From positions 1 to 24,941 of the forward strand of contig JALOAJ010000034.1 in assembly GCA_023228885.1 (NCBI GenBank): a stretch of 24,941 nt of DNA, written 5' to 3'. The DNA is from Bacillota bacterium. GTDB taxonomy: Bacteria > Bacillota > Clostridia > Monoglobales > Firm-18. Made by a program: the position numbers and the translations under genes. The notes beneath the pieces were generated by a model, which was not told the origin of the DNA, did no database searches, and saw nothing but the letters and a program-made list of their open reading frames with translations. Of this stretch, positions 6,359 to 14,526 are shown in pieces. How positions within the stretch are numbered: position 1 is the first letter of the stretch; each line of letters begins with the position of its first letter.

Positions 6359-8473
6359 AGCGGCGAATACGCACTAAAATACGAGCTGGCACATGATGCG
6401 AGCCGAATCAGCGACATCAGTACACTGGCGTATTTTAAGGAGCTGACGGAACTGGATTTGAGTTACAACCGAATCAGCGATTTAAGCCCGCTGGCGGAAT
6501 TAACGAAGCTGACGTATTTAAATTTATCCGAAAACGAAATCGGCGACATCAACGCGTTGGCAGGCTTAACCAATCTGACGACACTATATCTTAGTGACTA
6601 CCAGAGCCACCAAGAAGGCCAGCCTATAAACGGCGATATAAGCGCGCTGTCGGGGCTGACTAACCTTACGAGGCTGAGTTTATCAAGCAATTTCATTAGA
6701 GACCTTGGCGCTCTGGCAGGATTAACAAAGCTGACGTATTTAAATTTGAATATGAGCCATATCTCCAGCCCAACAGATCCGCTAAGCATAGATATAAGCG
6801 CGCTGGCGGGCTTGGCCAATCTGACTGAACTGCATTTGGATTATGCAATAGCTAGAGAAAGGCATTCGAATGAGGGTACAAGAATAGTGTACGGAGACAC
6901 CGGCGTACTGGCGGGATTAACAAAGCTGCAATGCTTAAGTATGAGTGGCAACCTGATAAAAGATATCAGCTTTCTGGCGGGACTGACCGATCTGCGGGAA
7001 TTAAGCTTAAGCGACAATAAAATCAAAGACATCGGCGTACTTGCGGGTCTGCCCCATCTGGTTTTATCGTATCAGGATTTGCAAGAGAACCCGATAAGTA
7101 ATTTCAATCCCTTGATTATAAAGGTTGAAGATAAACGGCTCGCGGCCGCAATAAGAAAACAACTGCGAGAGCGCATGATGGATTACGAAATCGAAATACG
7201 CAAAAATATGGGTATAAAAGACAACGTAATCACAGTCATGGATTTTTATGATGAATCGCCGACCATTACGACTGATTCGAACGGCAATGTTATTGAGATA
7301 GGGGATATAAACAAGAAGCGTTATGGCAGATTAGATTTAAGCCGCTGCGGCTTAACCAGCATCAAAGGGCTTAAGAATATAAAGCATTTGGACAATCTTA
7401 ATCTGAGCTGCAACGAAATCAGCGATATTAGCGAGCTGGCAGATCTGACCAACTTACAGAGTTTAGATTTGACTTACAATAAAATCAAAAACGCCAGCGC
7501 TCTTGCAGGGCTGACCAGTTTACAGGACTTAAGTCTGTCAGAGAACGCTATCAAAGATATAAACGCGCTGACAGAGCTGACCAGCCTGACCGACTTGGAT
7601 ATATCTAGAAACAGTATCAGTGATATAAGCGCTCTGGCAGGGCTAACGAAGCTGCAGGTCTTACGTTTGTGGAATAACCCGATAAGCGATATAAGCGCGC
7701 TGGCGGGTCTGACTAAGCTGCAGGTCTTACGTTTGTGGAATAACCCGATAAGCGATATAAGCGCGCTGGCGGGCTTGACCAACCTGACGGAGCTAAGTCT
7801 GGATTCCAATAATATAAACGATATAAGCGCGCTGGCGGGCTTGACCAAACTGACGGAACTGAGCTTGGGTTCCAACTATATAAGCGATATAAGCTCTCTG
7901 GTAGGTCTGACTAAGCTGCAAAACTTATATTTATCGAACAACCCAATCAGCGACTTGAGCGCTCTGGTAGGTCTAACAAACCTGTCGGGATTAGATATTT
8001 ATAAAACCCAAATAAGAGACATCAGCGCTCTGACAGGATTAACTAATTTAACGTCGTTAAGTCTTAATGAGAACCAAATCGACGATATCAGCGCTCTGGC
8101 AGGTTTAACGAAGCTGCAGGGCTTAAGTTTGTCGGAGAACATGATTGGCGATATAAACGCGCTGTCAAGATTAACTAATTTAACGTGGTTAAGTCTTAAT
8201 GGAAACCAAATCAACGATATCAGCGCTCTGGCAGGTTTAACTAATCTGACAAGTTTAGAACTTAATGAAAATCAAATCAGCGATATCAGCGCTCTGGCAG
8301 GATTAACTAATCTTACAAGTTTAGAACTTTATAAAAACAAAATCCGCGACATCAGTGCGCTTGCGGGGCTTACCAGCCTGACCGGTTTGAGATTAAGCAG
8401 AAACCTAATAACGGATTACAGCCCCGTTAAAGCGTTTTATAACCAGTTGCATTATAAGGATTTTCAATTATGA
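6095..8473 (+). CDS. Leucine-rich-repeat surface lipoprotein, internalin-like (copy 1)
   Basis: This 792-residue protein has a lipoprotein signal peptide with lipobox FAAC (Cys20), a Pro/Thr/Ala linker to about residue 50, and a cap starting LPIVFDDANLEAAVRERLGI. It is followed by internalin-type repeats of about 22 residues (consensus ISDISALAGLTNLTxLxLxxN). A first LRR block spans about residues 104-335. A second cap-like unit (VEDKRLAAAIRKQL, from 344) and a linker to about 410 precede a second, longer block (about 411-780) that ends without a membrane anchor or LPXTG motif. It would therefore be held on the outer face of the membrane by lipid alone. LRR proteins of this type bind protein or glycan ligands; the ligand is unknown. 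The ATG at 6095 has AGGAG 9 nt upstream. It is followed after 47 bp by its paralogue. Confidence 0.9.
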   Translation: MKKLLSIILAAAMLLSFAACGTPAGKTAPATAPIQTPAATPEPTPEPAPVLPIVFDDANLEAAVRERLGIEGRDITTADTLGVTKLDLSGEYALKYELAHDASRISDISTLAYFKELTELDLSYNRISDLSPLAELTKLTYLNLSENEIGDINALAGLTNLTTLYLSDYQSHQEGQPINGDISALSGLTNLTRLSLSSNFIRDLGALAGLTKLTYLNLNMSHISSPTDPLSIDISALAGLANLTELHLDYAIARERHSNEGTRIVYGDTGVLAGLTKLQCLSMSGNLIKDISFLAGLTDLRELSLSDNKIKDIGVLAGLPHLVLSYQDLQENPISNFNPLIIKVEDKRLAAAIRKQLRERMMDYEIEIRKNMGIKDNVITVMDFYDESPTITTDSNGNVIEIGDINKKRYGRLDLSRCGLTSIKGLKNIKHLDNLNLSCNEISDISELADLTNLQSLDLTYNKIKNASALAGLTSLQDLSLSENAIKDINALTELTSLTDLDISRNSISDISALAGLTKLQVLRLWNNPISDISALAGLTKLQVLRLWNNPISDISALAGLTNLTELSLDSNNINDISALAGLTKLTELSLGSNYISDISSLVGLTKLQNLYLSNNPISDLSALVGLTNLSGLDIYKTQIRDISALTGLTNLTSLSLNENQIDDISALAGLTKLQGLSLSENMIGDINALSRLTNLTWLSLNGNQINDISALAGLTNLTSLELNENQISDISALAGLTNLTSLELYKNKIRDISALAGLTSLTGLRLSRNLITDYSPVKAFYNQLHYKDFQL
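7649..7780 (+). repeat. Recent 66-bp tandem duplication of one LRR unit
   Basis: Positions 7649-7707 and 7715-7773 are identical over 59 bp, giving two identical copies of LTKLQVLRLWNNPISDISAL. The neighbouring repeats differ at many positions, so this duplication is young relative to the rest of the array. Confidence 0.9.
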
Positions 8474-8493
8474 TTTATACTTTGTTTCGCCCG

Positions 8494-8784
8494 TACAACT
8501 CTTATAAGGAGAACCTTAAAATGAAAAAGCTGTTATCGATTATTCTGGCCGCGGCAATGCTGCTTTCTTTCGCGGCCTGCGGTACGCCCGCCGGAAAAAC
8601 CGCGCCCGCAACAGCGCCTATACAAACTCCTGCCGCCACGCCGGAATCTACGCCTACGCCCGCGCCGGTACTGCCGATTGTATTTGACGACGCCAATCTG
8701 GAAGCCGCGGTGCGCGAGCGGCTGGGCATAGAGGGCAGGGTTATAACGACGGCGGACGCGCTTGGCGTGACGAAGCTTGATTTG
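8494..8784 (+). repeat. Second copy of duplicated leader and N-terminal coding region
   Basis: This is the counterpart of 6068-6358. It includes the same AGGAG ribosome binding site (8507-8511), which fixes the start of the second LRR gene at 8521. Homology fades after the first LRR strand. Confidence 0.85.
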
Positions 8785-10605
8785 CGCGGCAAAGACATAA
8801 GGAACATAAGACCGCTCGCGCATTTTAGGGATTTACAGGAGCTTTATTTGGGATACACGCTGGAAGACGCGAGTATTGAATTCAGCCAATTTCGCAGCCT
8901 AAGCGTGAAAGATTATAATGGCGAGTGGTACTGGGATTGGGTCGGTACGGCAGCCCCCGCTATTCATCTTAATGAAATTACAGACATCAGCGCTTTGGCG
9001 GGATTGACAGAACTAAAGGTGTTGGACTTGAGCAGTAACTGGATATACGATATCAGCGCGCTTAAAGAGCTTACCAAACTGACCTCGTTGAATTTATACG
9101 ACAACGATTTTAATGACATAAGCGCTCTGGCAGGGTTAACGGAGCTAAAGTTGTTGGATTTGAGCTTTAGCCGCATGGGCAATATCAGCCAACTGACGGG
9201 CTTAACCAAATTGATAAGTTTGAATTTGAGCCATTGCGAAGGCATAAGCGATATAAAAGCGCTTACGGGCATGACCAATCTGCAGAGCTTAGACTTGACT
9301 TACAATAGAGTTGGCGATATAAACGCTCTGGCAGGCTTAACGAATCTGCAAAAATTAAATCTGTCAATGAACCCGATAAACGATATCAGGGCATTGGCGG
9401 GGCTGACGAAGCTGACCTATTTGAATTTGCATTATAATAATATCAGCGATATCAGCGCGCTGGCGAGGCTTGCAAACCTGACCAGTCTGGATTTGTATGG
9501 AAACAGCATAAGCGACATAAGCGCTTTGGCGGAGCTGACTAACCTGACCGTTTTAGATTTGTCGGACACTAATATCACCGACTTAAGCCTGCTGAAAAAA
9601 CTGGCCAACCTGACCAGTTTGGCTTTGGGCGGCAGCGTCAGTGACCTAAGTCCGCTTACACACCTGCCAAAACTAACCTATTTGGCTTTCGATGGCTTGC
9701 GCCTTAACTACTGCAACCCGGATGAAGATGATTTGGAAACCCAAGAGGAGAAACTGAAAGCCCAAATGGAAGTGCTGGCAAAATCAACCGGCCTGACCGG
9801 CTTAAAACTTGTAGGTTTTTTTGACTACCATGACTTTGAACTGTGTGAACTATTCAACGCGCTGAAAAGCCTTAAAAACCTGACTAGTTTGGATTTAGAG
9901 GGATACCGCTACGGTTGTTTGACGTCTGATGGTAATCCATACTTTTTTAGAGGTAATCCAAAACAAGCATTTACCGCCGCACTGAAAGGTTTGACTAAGC
10001 TGACCAGTTTAGATTTGTCTGAAAATGATATCACCGACTTAAGCCCGTTGAAAAGCCTGACCGGCCTGACAAATTTAGATTTGTCTCACAGCGGCATCAA
10101 AAATATAAGCACGCTTAAAGGATTAACCAACCTTGCAAGTCTGAATTTGTCTTTTAATGAAATACAGGACATTAGTGCTCTTAAAAACATGACCAAGCTG
10201 ACAAGTCTGAATTTATACAGCAATAAAATCAGCAATATTACCGCGCTTGCGGGCTTAACCAACCTAACAGCTTTGAATTTGGGAGGGTGGCCGTATTCCG
10301 ATGGTTATCATGCGAATAGCATACGTGACATAAACGCGCTTGCGGGCTTAACCAACCTGACAAGACTGGATCTGTCTACCAACAAAATCCGGAGCATAAG
10401 CGCGCTTGCGGGCTTAATCAATTTGACCATATTGGACCTGTCTGACAACGACATAAGCGACTTAAGTCCGCTGTTAGAACTTACTAATCTATCGGAGTTT
10501 TCTTTGCGGTTCCATGGCAGGGAACAGCCAGAAGAGGGAGTGCCCGTGCCCGATGTCTTAGCAACATTGGAGGATAAGGGGGTGTATGTCATCTATTGGT
10601 TCTAG
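8521..10605 (+). CDS. Leucine-rich-repeat surface lipoprotein, internalin-like (copy 2)
   Basis: This 694-residue paralogue of the upstream protein has the same signal peptide and lipobox (FAAC, Cys20), Pro/Thr linker and cap; the first roughly 88 residues are almost identical, after which the repeats diverge. 22-residue repeats run to about residue 655 and are interrupted twice by longer irregular segments (about 400-460 and 475-500, around YCNPDEDDLETQEEK and YRYGCLTSDGNPYFFRG). It ends in a short non-repeat tail, VPVPDVLATLEDKGVYVIYWF. An in-frame ATG at 8470 overlaps the previous stop (ATGA) but lacks a ribosome binding site, whereas the ATG at 8521 has the duplicated AGGAG site. It is probably co-transcribed with copy 1, since only 47 bp separate them. 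Confidence 0.9.
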   Translation: MKKLLSIILAAAMLLSFAACGTPAGKTAPATAPIQTPAATPESTPTPAPVLPIVFDDANLEAAVRERLGIEGRVITTADALGVTKLDLRGKDIRNIRPLAHFRDLQELYLGYTLEDASIEFSQFRSLSVKDYNGEWYWDWVGTAAPAIHLNEITDISALAGLTELKVLDLSSNWIYDISALKELTKLTSLNLYDNDFNDISALAGLTELKLLDLSFSRMGNISQLTGLTKLISLNLSHCEGISDIKALTGMTNLQSLDLTYNRVGDINALAGLTNLQKLNLSMNPINDIRALAGLTKLTYLNLHYNNISDISALARLANLTSLDLYGNSISDISALAELTNLTVLDLSDTNITDLSLLKKLANLTSLALGGSVSDLSPLTHLPKLTYLAFDGLRLNYCNPDEDDLETQEEKLKAQMEVLAKSTGLTGLKLVGFFDYHDFELCELFNALKSLKNLTSLDLEGYRYGCLTSDGNPYFFRGNPKQAFTAALKGLTKLTSLDLSENDITDLSPLKSLTGLTNLDLSHSGIKNISTLKGLTNLASLNLSFNEIQDISALKNMTKLTSLNLYSNKISNITALAGLTNLTALNLGGWPYSDGYHANSIRDINALAGLTNLTRLDLSTNKIRSISALAGLINLTILDLSDNDISDLSPLLELTNLSEFSLRFHGREQPEEGVPVPDVLATLEDKGVYVIYWF

Positions 10606-10607
10606 CA

Positions 10608-10652
10608 ATCCGCGGCATAAGCGCGCCGGCAGACCTAATCAACCTTAAATAG
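10608..10652 (+). pseudogene. Decayed LRR repeat fragment after the second LRR gene
   Basis: Directly after the stop, in the -1 frame, the DNA reads IRGISAPADLINLK and then a stop. This closely matches the internal unit IRSISALAGLINLT encoded at about 10387. It looks like leftover LRR coding sequence, so the gene or a third copy once extended further and was truncated. Confidence 0.6.
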
Positions 10653-10669
10653 CAATAAATTAAAAATTA

Positions 10670-10697
10670 AGTCTTTCGTTTTACGGAGGGCTTTTTT
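10670..10697 (+). terminator. Intrinsic terminator of the LRR gene pair
   Basis: AGTCTTTCGT (10670-10679), loop TTT, ACGGAGGGCT (10683-10692), with the T-run at 10692-10697. The RNA stem is 10 bp with several G-U pairs. On the minus strand those become C-A mismatches, so it should work only for the plus strand. Confidence 0.75.
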
Positions 10698-10812
10698 GTC
10701 CGCCTCGCCGCAAAAGATAATAACTTTAAAACCGCATATCACAAAATCCATGGGCAACAAATTAGTATAAAAGGATGAACAATTTAACGAAGCAAAAAGT
10801 ACTTAGGTCAAC

Positions 10813-11958
10813 TCACAGCAACAGCTCTTCAAACACTTCAAAAGCTTTTTGTATGGCTTCATCCATATTATAATACTTATAATCAGCTAACCTTCCGCAT
10901 AGATACAGATTCCCATATTTACCGGCTAATTGCTTATAAAGGCTATATTGTTGGGCCGACGCGACTGTAGGGATTGGATAGTAGGGTTCAAGGGCTTCGC
11001 AATCAGTCACCGACTTGGAATACTCTACCGCAATAGTCGTTACATTGCCAACGTTTTGTTCGGGCAATTTAGTATATTCAGTTATGCGAGTAAAATCTTT
11101 AGCTTGTGGGTGCGCAACCACAGCGGCATCTTGATACGATTCTGTATTATGCGACTGAAAATCGAACACCAAAGATCTGTATGGCAACTTGCCGTATACA
11201 TTGTCGAAAAAGCCGTCTATCGCGCCTGTATACACAAAAGGTATCGTAAGCCTTGAGCCATCAAAATATAGCCCGTCATCTTGCATACTCATCCTTTCTT
11301 TCACGTCACAACACAGCTTCAGATCGATGTTGGGGTGTGATAGCATTGTGTCAAACAAAGCTGTATACCCATCAACAGGCATCATCTGATACCTGTCGGT
11401 AAAGTATCTATCATCGTACGAAAGGTTCACCGGCACACGGCTTAACACGCTAACATCAATTTCTTCGGGCGGTATACCCCATTGCTTAGAAGTATATGGT
11501 TTGTAATCCTTTTCAAATAAAAAATCTGCGTATTCTTTAATAAGCGCATCTTTACTCTGCATAAGTTCAACTACTGTTACGCTTGGCGCATTATCATATT
11601 CTTTAAGCAGGCGTTGCTTTAGCAGCTCCGCCTTAGAGCTGAAAAATGTATCGATTGTTTCGAAATTAAAAGGTGTTGGAGTAGATATGCAATCAATTAC
11701 AGCCCGGCATTTTGTTATATAGGTCTGCCACTCTGACAAACCTTTCAAAAATGAATATACTTCGTAATTGTTAGTATGCACGATGTGCGGTCCATATTTA
11801 TGAATGCGAATTCCGTCGGAATTAATCTCATCAAACATGTTGCCGCCAATATGTCTGCGTTTTTCTAAAACTAATACCTTTTTGTTCCGTTTCACTGCAG
11901 CAAGGTAAGATATTGTGCTTCCGCAAAATCCACTGCCAACAACAATAACATCATACAT
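10813..11958 (-). CDS. glf: UDP-galactopyranose mutase
   Basis: This 381-residue cytosolic flavoenzyme interconverts UDP-galactopyranose and UDP-galactofuranose, the donor for galactofuranose residues in surface glycans. The N-terminal FAD-binding motif VVGSGFCGSTISYLAA, the following LVLEKRRHIGGNMFDE, the HKYGPHIVHTNN block and PYTSKQWG are all characteristic of bacterial Glf, and the length is typical. GGAGAA lies 7 nt before the ATG. It is the last visible gene of the polysaccharide operon, 3 nt after the epimerase gene. It implies that the glycan made here contains galactofuranose, with the transferase that uses it either among the neighbours or outside the window. Confidence 0.96.
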   Translation of the reverse strand: MYDVIVVGSGFCGSTISYLAAVKRNKKVLVLEKRRHIGGNMFDEINSDGIRIHKYGPHIVHTNNYEVYSFLKGLSEWQTYITKCRAVIDCISTPTPFNFETIDTFFSSKAELLKQRLLKEYDNAPSVTVVELMQSKDALIKEYADFLFEKDYKPYTSKQWGIPPEEIDVSVLSRVPVNLSYDDRYFTDRYQMMPVDGYTALFDTMLSHPNIDLKLCCDVKERMSMQDDGLYFDGSRLTIPFVYTGAIDGFFDNVYGKLPYRSLVFDFQSHNTESYQDAAVVAHPQAKDFTRITEYTKLPEQNVGNVTTIAVEYSKSVTDCEALEPYYPIPTVASAQQYSLYKQLAGKYGNLYLCGRLADYKYYNMDEAIQKAFEVFEELLL

Positions 11959-11961
11959 ATA

Positions 11962-12540
11962 TTATTCTCCATAAGAATTGTTTTTTAGTTTTGTGCAATA
12001 GTATTTGAAGCTTTGCAGGTTTTTGTCCTTTTCTGATAAAATTAATTTGTCAACAAGATGCAATGGCCATTTTATTCCGATATCAGAATCATTCCATATT
12101 ATACCGTCATCATACTCCCCATAAAACTTTTCGGCACATTTGTAGGATACTATCGAATCCTCAATTACAAGATACCCATGTGCAAAATGTTCCGGAATAT
12201 AAAGCGAATCTTTATTATTTCCGTCAAGATGGAAACCTCTCCATTGCCCAAAAGTTTGAGAGCACGTCCTCAAATCCACTATCACATCATATATTTTGCC
12301 TTGCACACACCGTATAAGCTTTGCCTGCTGCTTGACCCGCTGGAAATGAAGCGCCCTTATAACGCCCTTATACGATTCGGTATAAAATACTTCTTTTAAT
12401 TCGTGCTTAATGCCATTTTTTTCGAACACTTCTTTAGAATAATCTTTTGTAAATCCGCCTCTGTCGTCGGAAGCGTAAAAAGGCTTAATCAAAAAAGCGC
12501 CATGAAGTTCCGTTTCTTTAAAATCAAAGTTTTGTATCAT
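11962..12540 (-). CDS. RmlC-family 4-keto-6-deoxysugar 3,5-epimerase
   Basis: This 192-residue cupin of the dTDP-4-dehydrorhamnose 3,5-epimerase (RmlC) family shows the usual order of motifs: DDRGGFTKDY, GVIRALHFQ, KLIRCVQGKIYDVIVDLR, FAHGYLV, YKC and LSEKDKNL. His65 and Asp172 sit where the family's catalytic His-Asp pair is found, and Tyr133 is in the YKC position, so it should be active. Its neighbours make CDP-4-keto-6-deoxyglucose (rfbF, rfbG), and no dTDP-glucose genes are visible, so its substrate here is more likely CDP-linked than dTDP-linked. Epimerisation would then be followed by the reduction carried out by the SDR encoded 9 nt upstream. The exact product stereochemistry cannot be read from the sequence. 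Confidence 0.88.
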   Translation of the reverse strand: MIQNFDFKETELHGAFLIKPFYASDDRGGFTKDYSKEVFEKNGIKHELKEVFYTESYKGVIRALHFQRVKQQAKLIRCVQGKIYDVIVDLRTCSQTFGQWRGFHLDGNNKDSLYIPEHFAHGYLVIEDSIVSYKCAEKFYGEYDDGIIWNDSDIGIKWPLHLVDKLILSEKDKNLQSFKYYCTKLKNNSYGE

Positions 12541-12549
12541 AACCCGACC

Positions 12550-13452
12550 TCACTGTTCTGCTGTTTTGATTGTTTCTCGTATTCCTTCTTCAAAAGTATA
12601 AGAAGCTGAAAAACCAGTATCTGCTTGCAATTCATTAGTTAAAAACCATTCATAATTGTATTGCAAGCCGTCTTCGGGGCGCTTTCCAATCTCAATTGAA
12701 GCCCCTTTACCGAATATGTTCTTTATTGATATCAGATAATCTTTGAGCATTCTCGGCTGACCGCTACCAACGAAATAACATGCGCTGTTCAATCTTTTTT
12801 TACCTAGTAAAAACAAAGCTTTTACAGCGTCATTAATGTACATCAAATCATAGGGCTGTAAAGCTTTTGAAAATACAGGGGTATTCCCTTTTATTAATTC
12901 TGACAACGTATAACTAACAATATTTCCGGTGCTGTTCCCTGGCCCATATATATTTGATAACCTTGCCCATACAAGATGCAAACCAGTTTTGTTGCATAAA
13001 ACTTCAAGTAAGCAATGCGCCGTATGTTTTGCAATACCATATATTGAGTTTTCCGCCTTGACAGAAATGTTTAATATGTTTTCAGCAATTTTTTCTGTAA
13101 TAGTACCCGCACAAATAAACATGCCACAACCAATATTCTTTGCCGCCACAGCATTATCGCAAGCATATTTAATATTTTGTAGTTGCAAAGAATAGTCCGC
13201 TCTGTCTGATCCGCTTGTTCCAGCCCAAGCTAAATGATAGAATACGTCAATATCCCGGCTGCTAACCAAATCGGGAAGTGCTTGCGTATTGTTTAAATCA
13301 CAAAATACCGAACTAACGCCAGCAGTATTGCCCCATTTATCAGATGCACCTTTTCTGCTGACCGCCACAACCTCTATTCCGTTTTTGAGAAGTTCGTATA
13401 CAAGGTTTGTACCAATAAAACCGCCCGCGCCTGTTACCAATGCTTTTTTCAT
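12550..13452 (-). CDS. NAD-dependent epimerase/dehydratase (extended SDR), probable CDP-4-ketosugar reductase
   Basis: This 300-residue extended short-chain dehydrogenase has a Rossmann motif GAGGFIG (8-14), a Ser/Thr region around CAGTITEK (114-121) and the YxxxK pair Y138/K142 in SIYGIAK. It resembles the abequose/paratose-synthase-like and GalE-like reductases of polysaccharide loci. Lying between rfbG and the RmlC-type epimerase, it probably reduces the C4 keto group of the CDP-6-deoxysugar. The start at 13450-13452 has only a weak AGAG-type site. It lies 13 nt after rfbG. A C4 epimerase role is the main alternative. Confidence 0.8.
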   Translation of the reverse strand: MKKALVTGAGGFIGTNLVYELLKNGIEVVAVSRKGASDKWGNTAGVSSVFCDLNNTQALPDLVSSRDIDVFYHLAWAGTSGSDRADYSLQLQNIKYACDNAVAAKNIGCGMFICAGTITEKIAENILNISVKAENSIYGIAKHTAHCLLEVLCNKTGLHLVWARLSNIYGPGNSTGNIVSYTLSELIKGNTPVFSKALQPYDLMYINDAVKALFLLGKKRLNSACYFVGSGQPRMLKDYLISIKNIFGKGASIEIGKRPEDGLQYNYEWFLTNELQADTGFSASYTFEEGIRETIKTAEQ

Positions 13453-13465
13453 TGATTTTCTCTTT

Positions 13466-14524
13466 CTATTGTTCTGCCAAATATTCTTCTATCTGAGCCT
13501 GCATAATGACGCCAATATCTGCCCCGTCAACATAACATTTGGTCCAATCCGCGGTTTTTTTAACCGCATAGTCTATGTCCCATTTTGGCAGCCACCCTAA
13601 AACAGCTGTAATCTTTGAACAGTCTAATCTTAAATAATTGGCTTCATGCTCGGTTTTTATATCTTTCTGCATTTCCCATTCAAACTTGCCATCCCAATGT
13701 ATTTTAAATAATTCCACAAGCTTTTGAGTAGACACACAATCGCTGATTCTTGGCGCAACGTTGTACTGTCCTTCAAAGGCTCTCTTATTCTCATATTGCC
13801 GCATCGCAACCAAAAGATAAGCGCAAATCGGCTCTAAAACGTGTTGGTACGGGCGAATAGAATAGGGGTTTCTTATTTTTAGCGGCGTGCCTGATATTGC
13901 GGCTCTAGCGCAATCGGGCATAATTCTATTTTTAGCAAAATCACCGCCGCCAATAACATTTCCCGCACGCACCGTAGAAATCGCACATGGCTTATCATGA
14001 AAAAATGACCGTAAATAAGAGCTCGTCACCAATTCGGAACAAGATTTGGAATTAGAATATGGATCGTAGCCGTTGAGCTCATCTGTTTCGCGGTATCCCC
14101 AAACCCATTCATTATTCTTATAAACTTTGTCTGTCGTAACATTAACAAAAGATTTAACAAATTCAAAATGTCTTGCGCATTCCAATATGTTTACCGTGCC
14201 CATGACGTTTACATCATATGTATATACAGGCTCTCTATACGAATCTAATACCAGCGGCTGCGCGGCCATATGTATAACGATTTCCGGCTCATGCGTTTTA
14301 AATACATCTTTTAGGGCACGTATATCACGTATGTCGGCTATAATTGAGGTGCCGACACACCTATTGCCGTCTAACTCGAATAAGTTTGGTTTATTCAACG
14401 GCATAAGGCTGTAACCTACTACTTTTGCTCCGAGCATTTTTAAAACCCTTGCCATCCAGGAGCCTTTAAAACCCGTATGACCTGTGACAAGAACGGTTTT
14501 ATTATTGAAAAATGACAGATCCAT
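13466..14524 (-). CDS. rfbG: CDP-glucose 4,6-dehydratase
   Basis: This 352-residue NAD-dependent SDR converts CDP-D-glucose to CDP-4-keto-6-deoxyglucose, the branch point for CDP-linked deoxysugars. The start of the fold carries the RfbG-typical TGHTGFKGSWM (glycine motif at about 15-21), followed by AAQPLVLDSYREPVYTYDVN and NVTTDKVY, and the catalytic Y156/K160 in DPYSNSK. The ATG at 14522-14524 is preferred over an in-frame start 13 codons upstream, because it lies 2 nt after the rfbF stop and has GGAAGG upstream within the end of rfbF. The upstream codons overlap rfbF coding sequence. Confidence 0.95.
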   Translation of the reverse strand: MDLSFFNNKTVLVTGHTGFKGSWMARVLKMLGAKVVGYSLMPLNKPNLFELDGNRCVGTSIIADIRDIRALKDVFKTHEPEIVIHMAAQPLVLDSYREPVYTYDVNVMGTVNILECARHFEFVKSFVNVTTDKVYKNNEWVWGYRETDELNGYDPYSNSKSCSELVTSSYLRSFFHDKPCAISTVRAGNVIGGGDFAKNRIMPDCARAAISGTPLKIRNPYSIRPYQHVLEPICAYLLVAMRQYENKRAFEGQYNVAPRISDCVSTQKLVELFKIHWDGKFEWEMQKDIKTEHEANYLRLDCSKITAVLGWLPKWDIDYAVKKTADWTKCYVDGADIGVIMQAQIEEYLAEQ

Positions 14525-14526
14525 CG

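Noticed and set aside
7649..7780. Short regular repeats as a possible CRISPR array
   Set aside because: The repeats are in-frame LRR coding units without unique spacers, and no cas genes are present.
7474..7875. Long minus-strand open frames within the LRR genes
   Set aside because: They are shadows produced by the periodic LRR coding sequence and mirror the repeat length. They have no ribosome binding sites.
8470..8520. Upstream in-frame ATG for the second LRR gene, overlapping the first gene's stop
   Set aside because: It would put 17 residues ahead of an intact lipoprotein signal peptide and has no ribosome binding site. The duplicated AGGAG site at 8507-8511 clearly serves the ATG at 8521.
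6068..8784. Tandem duplication as a possible mobile element or composite transposon
   Set aside because: No transposase, terminal inverted repeats or target-site duplication is visible. Ordinary tandem gene duplication explains it.
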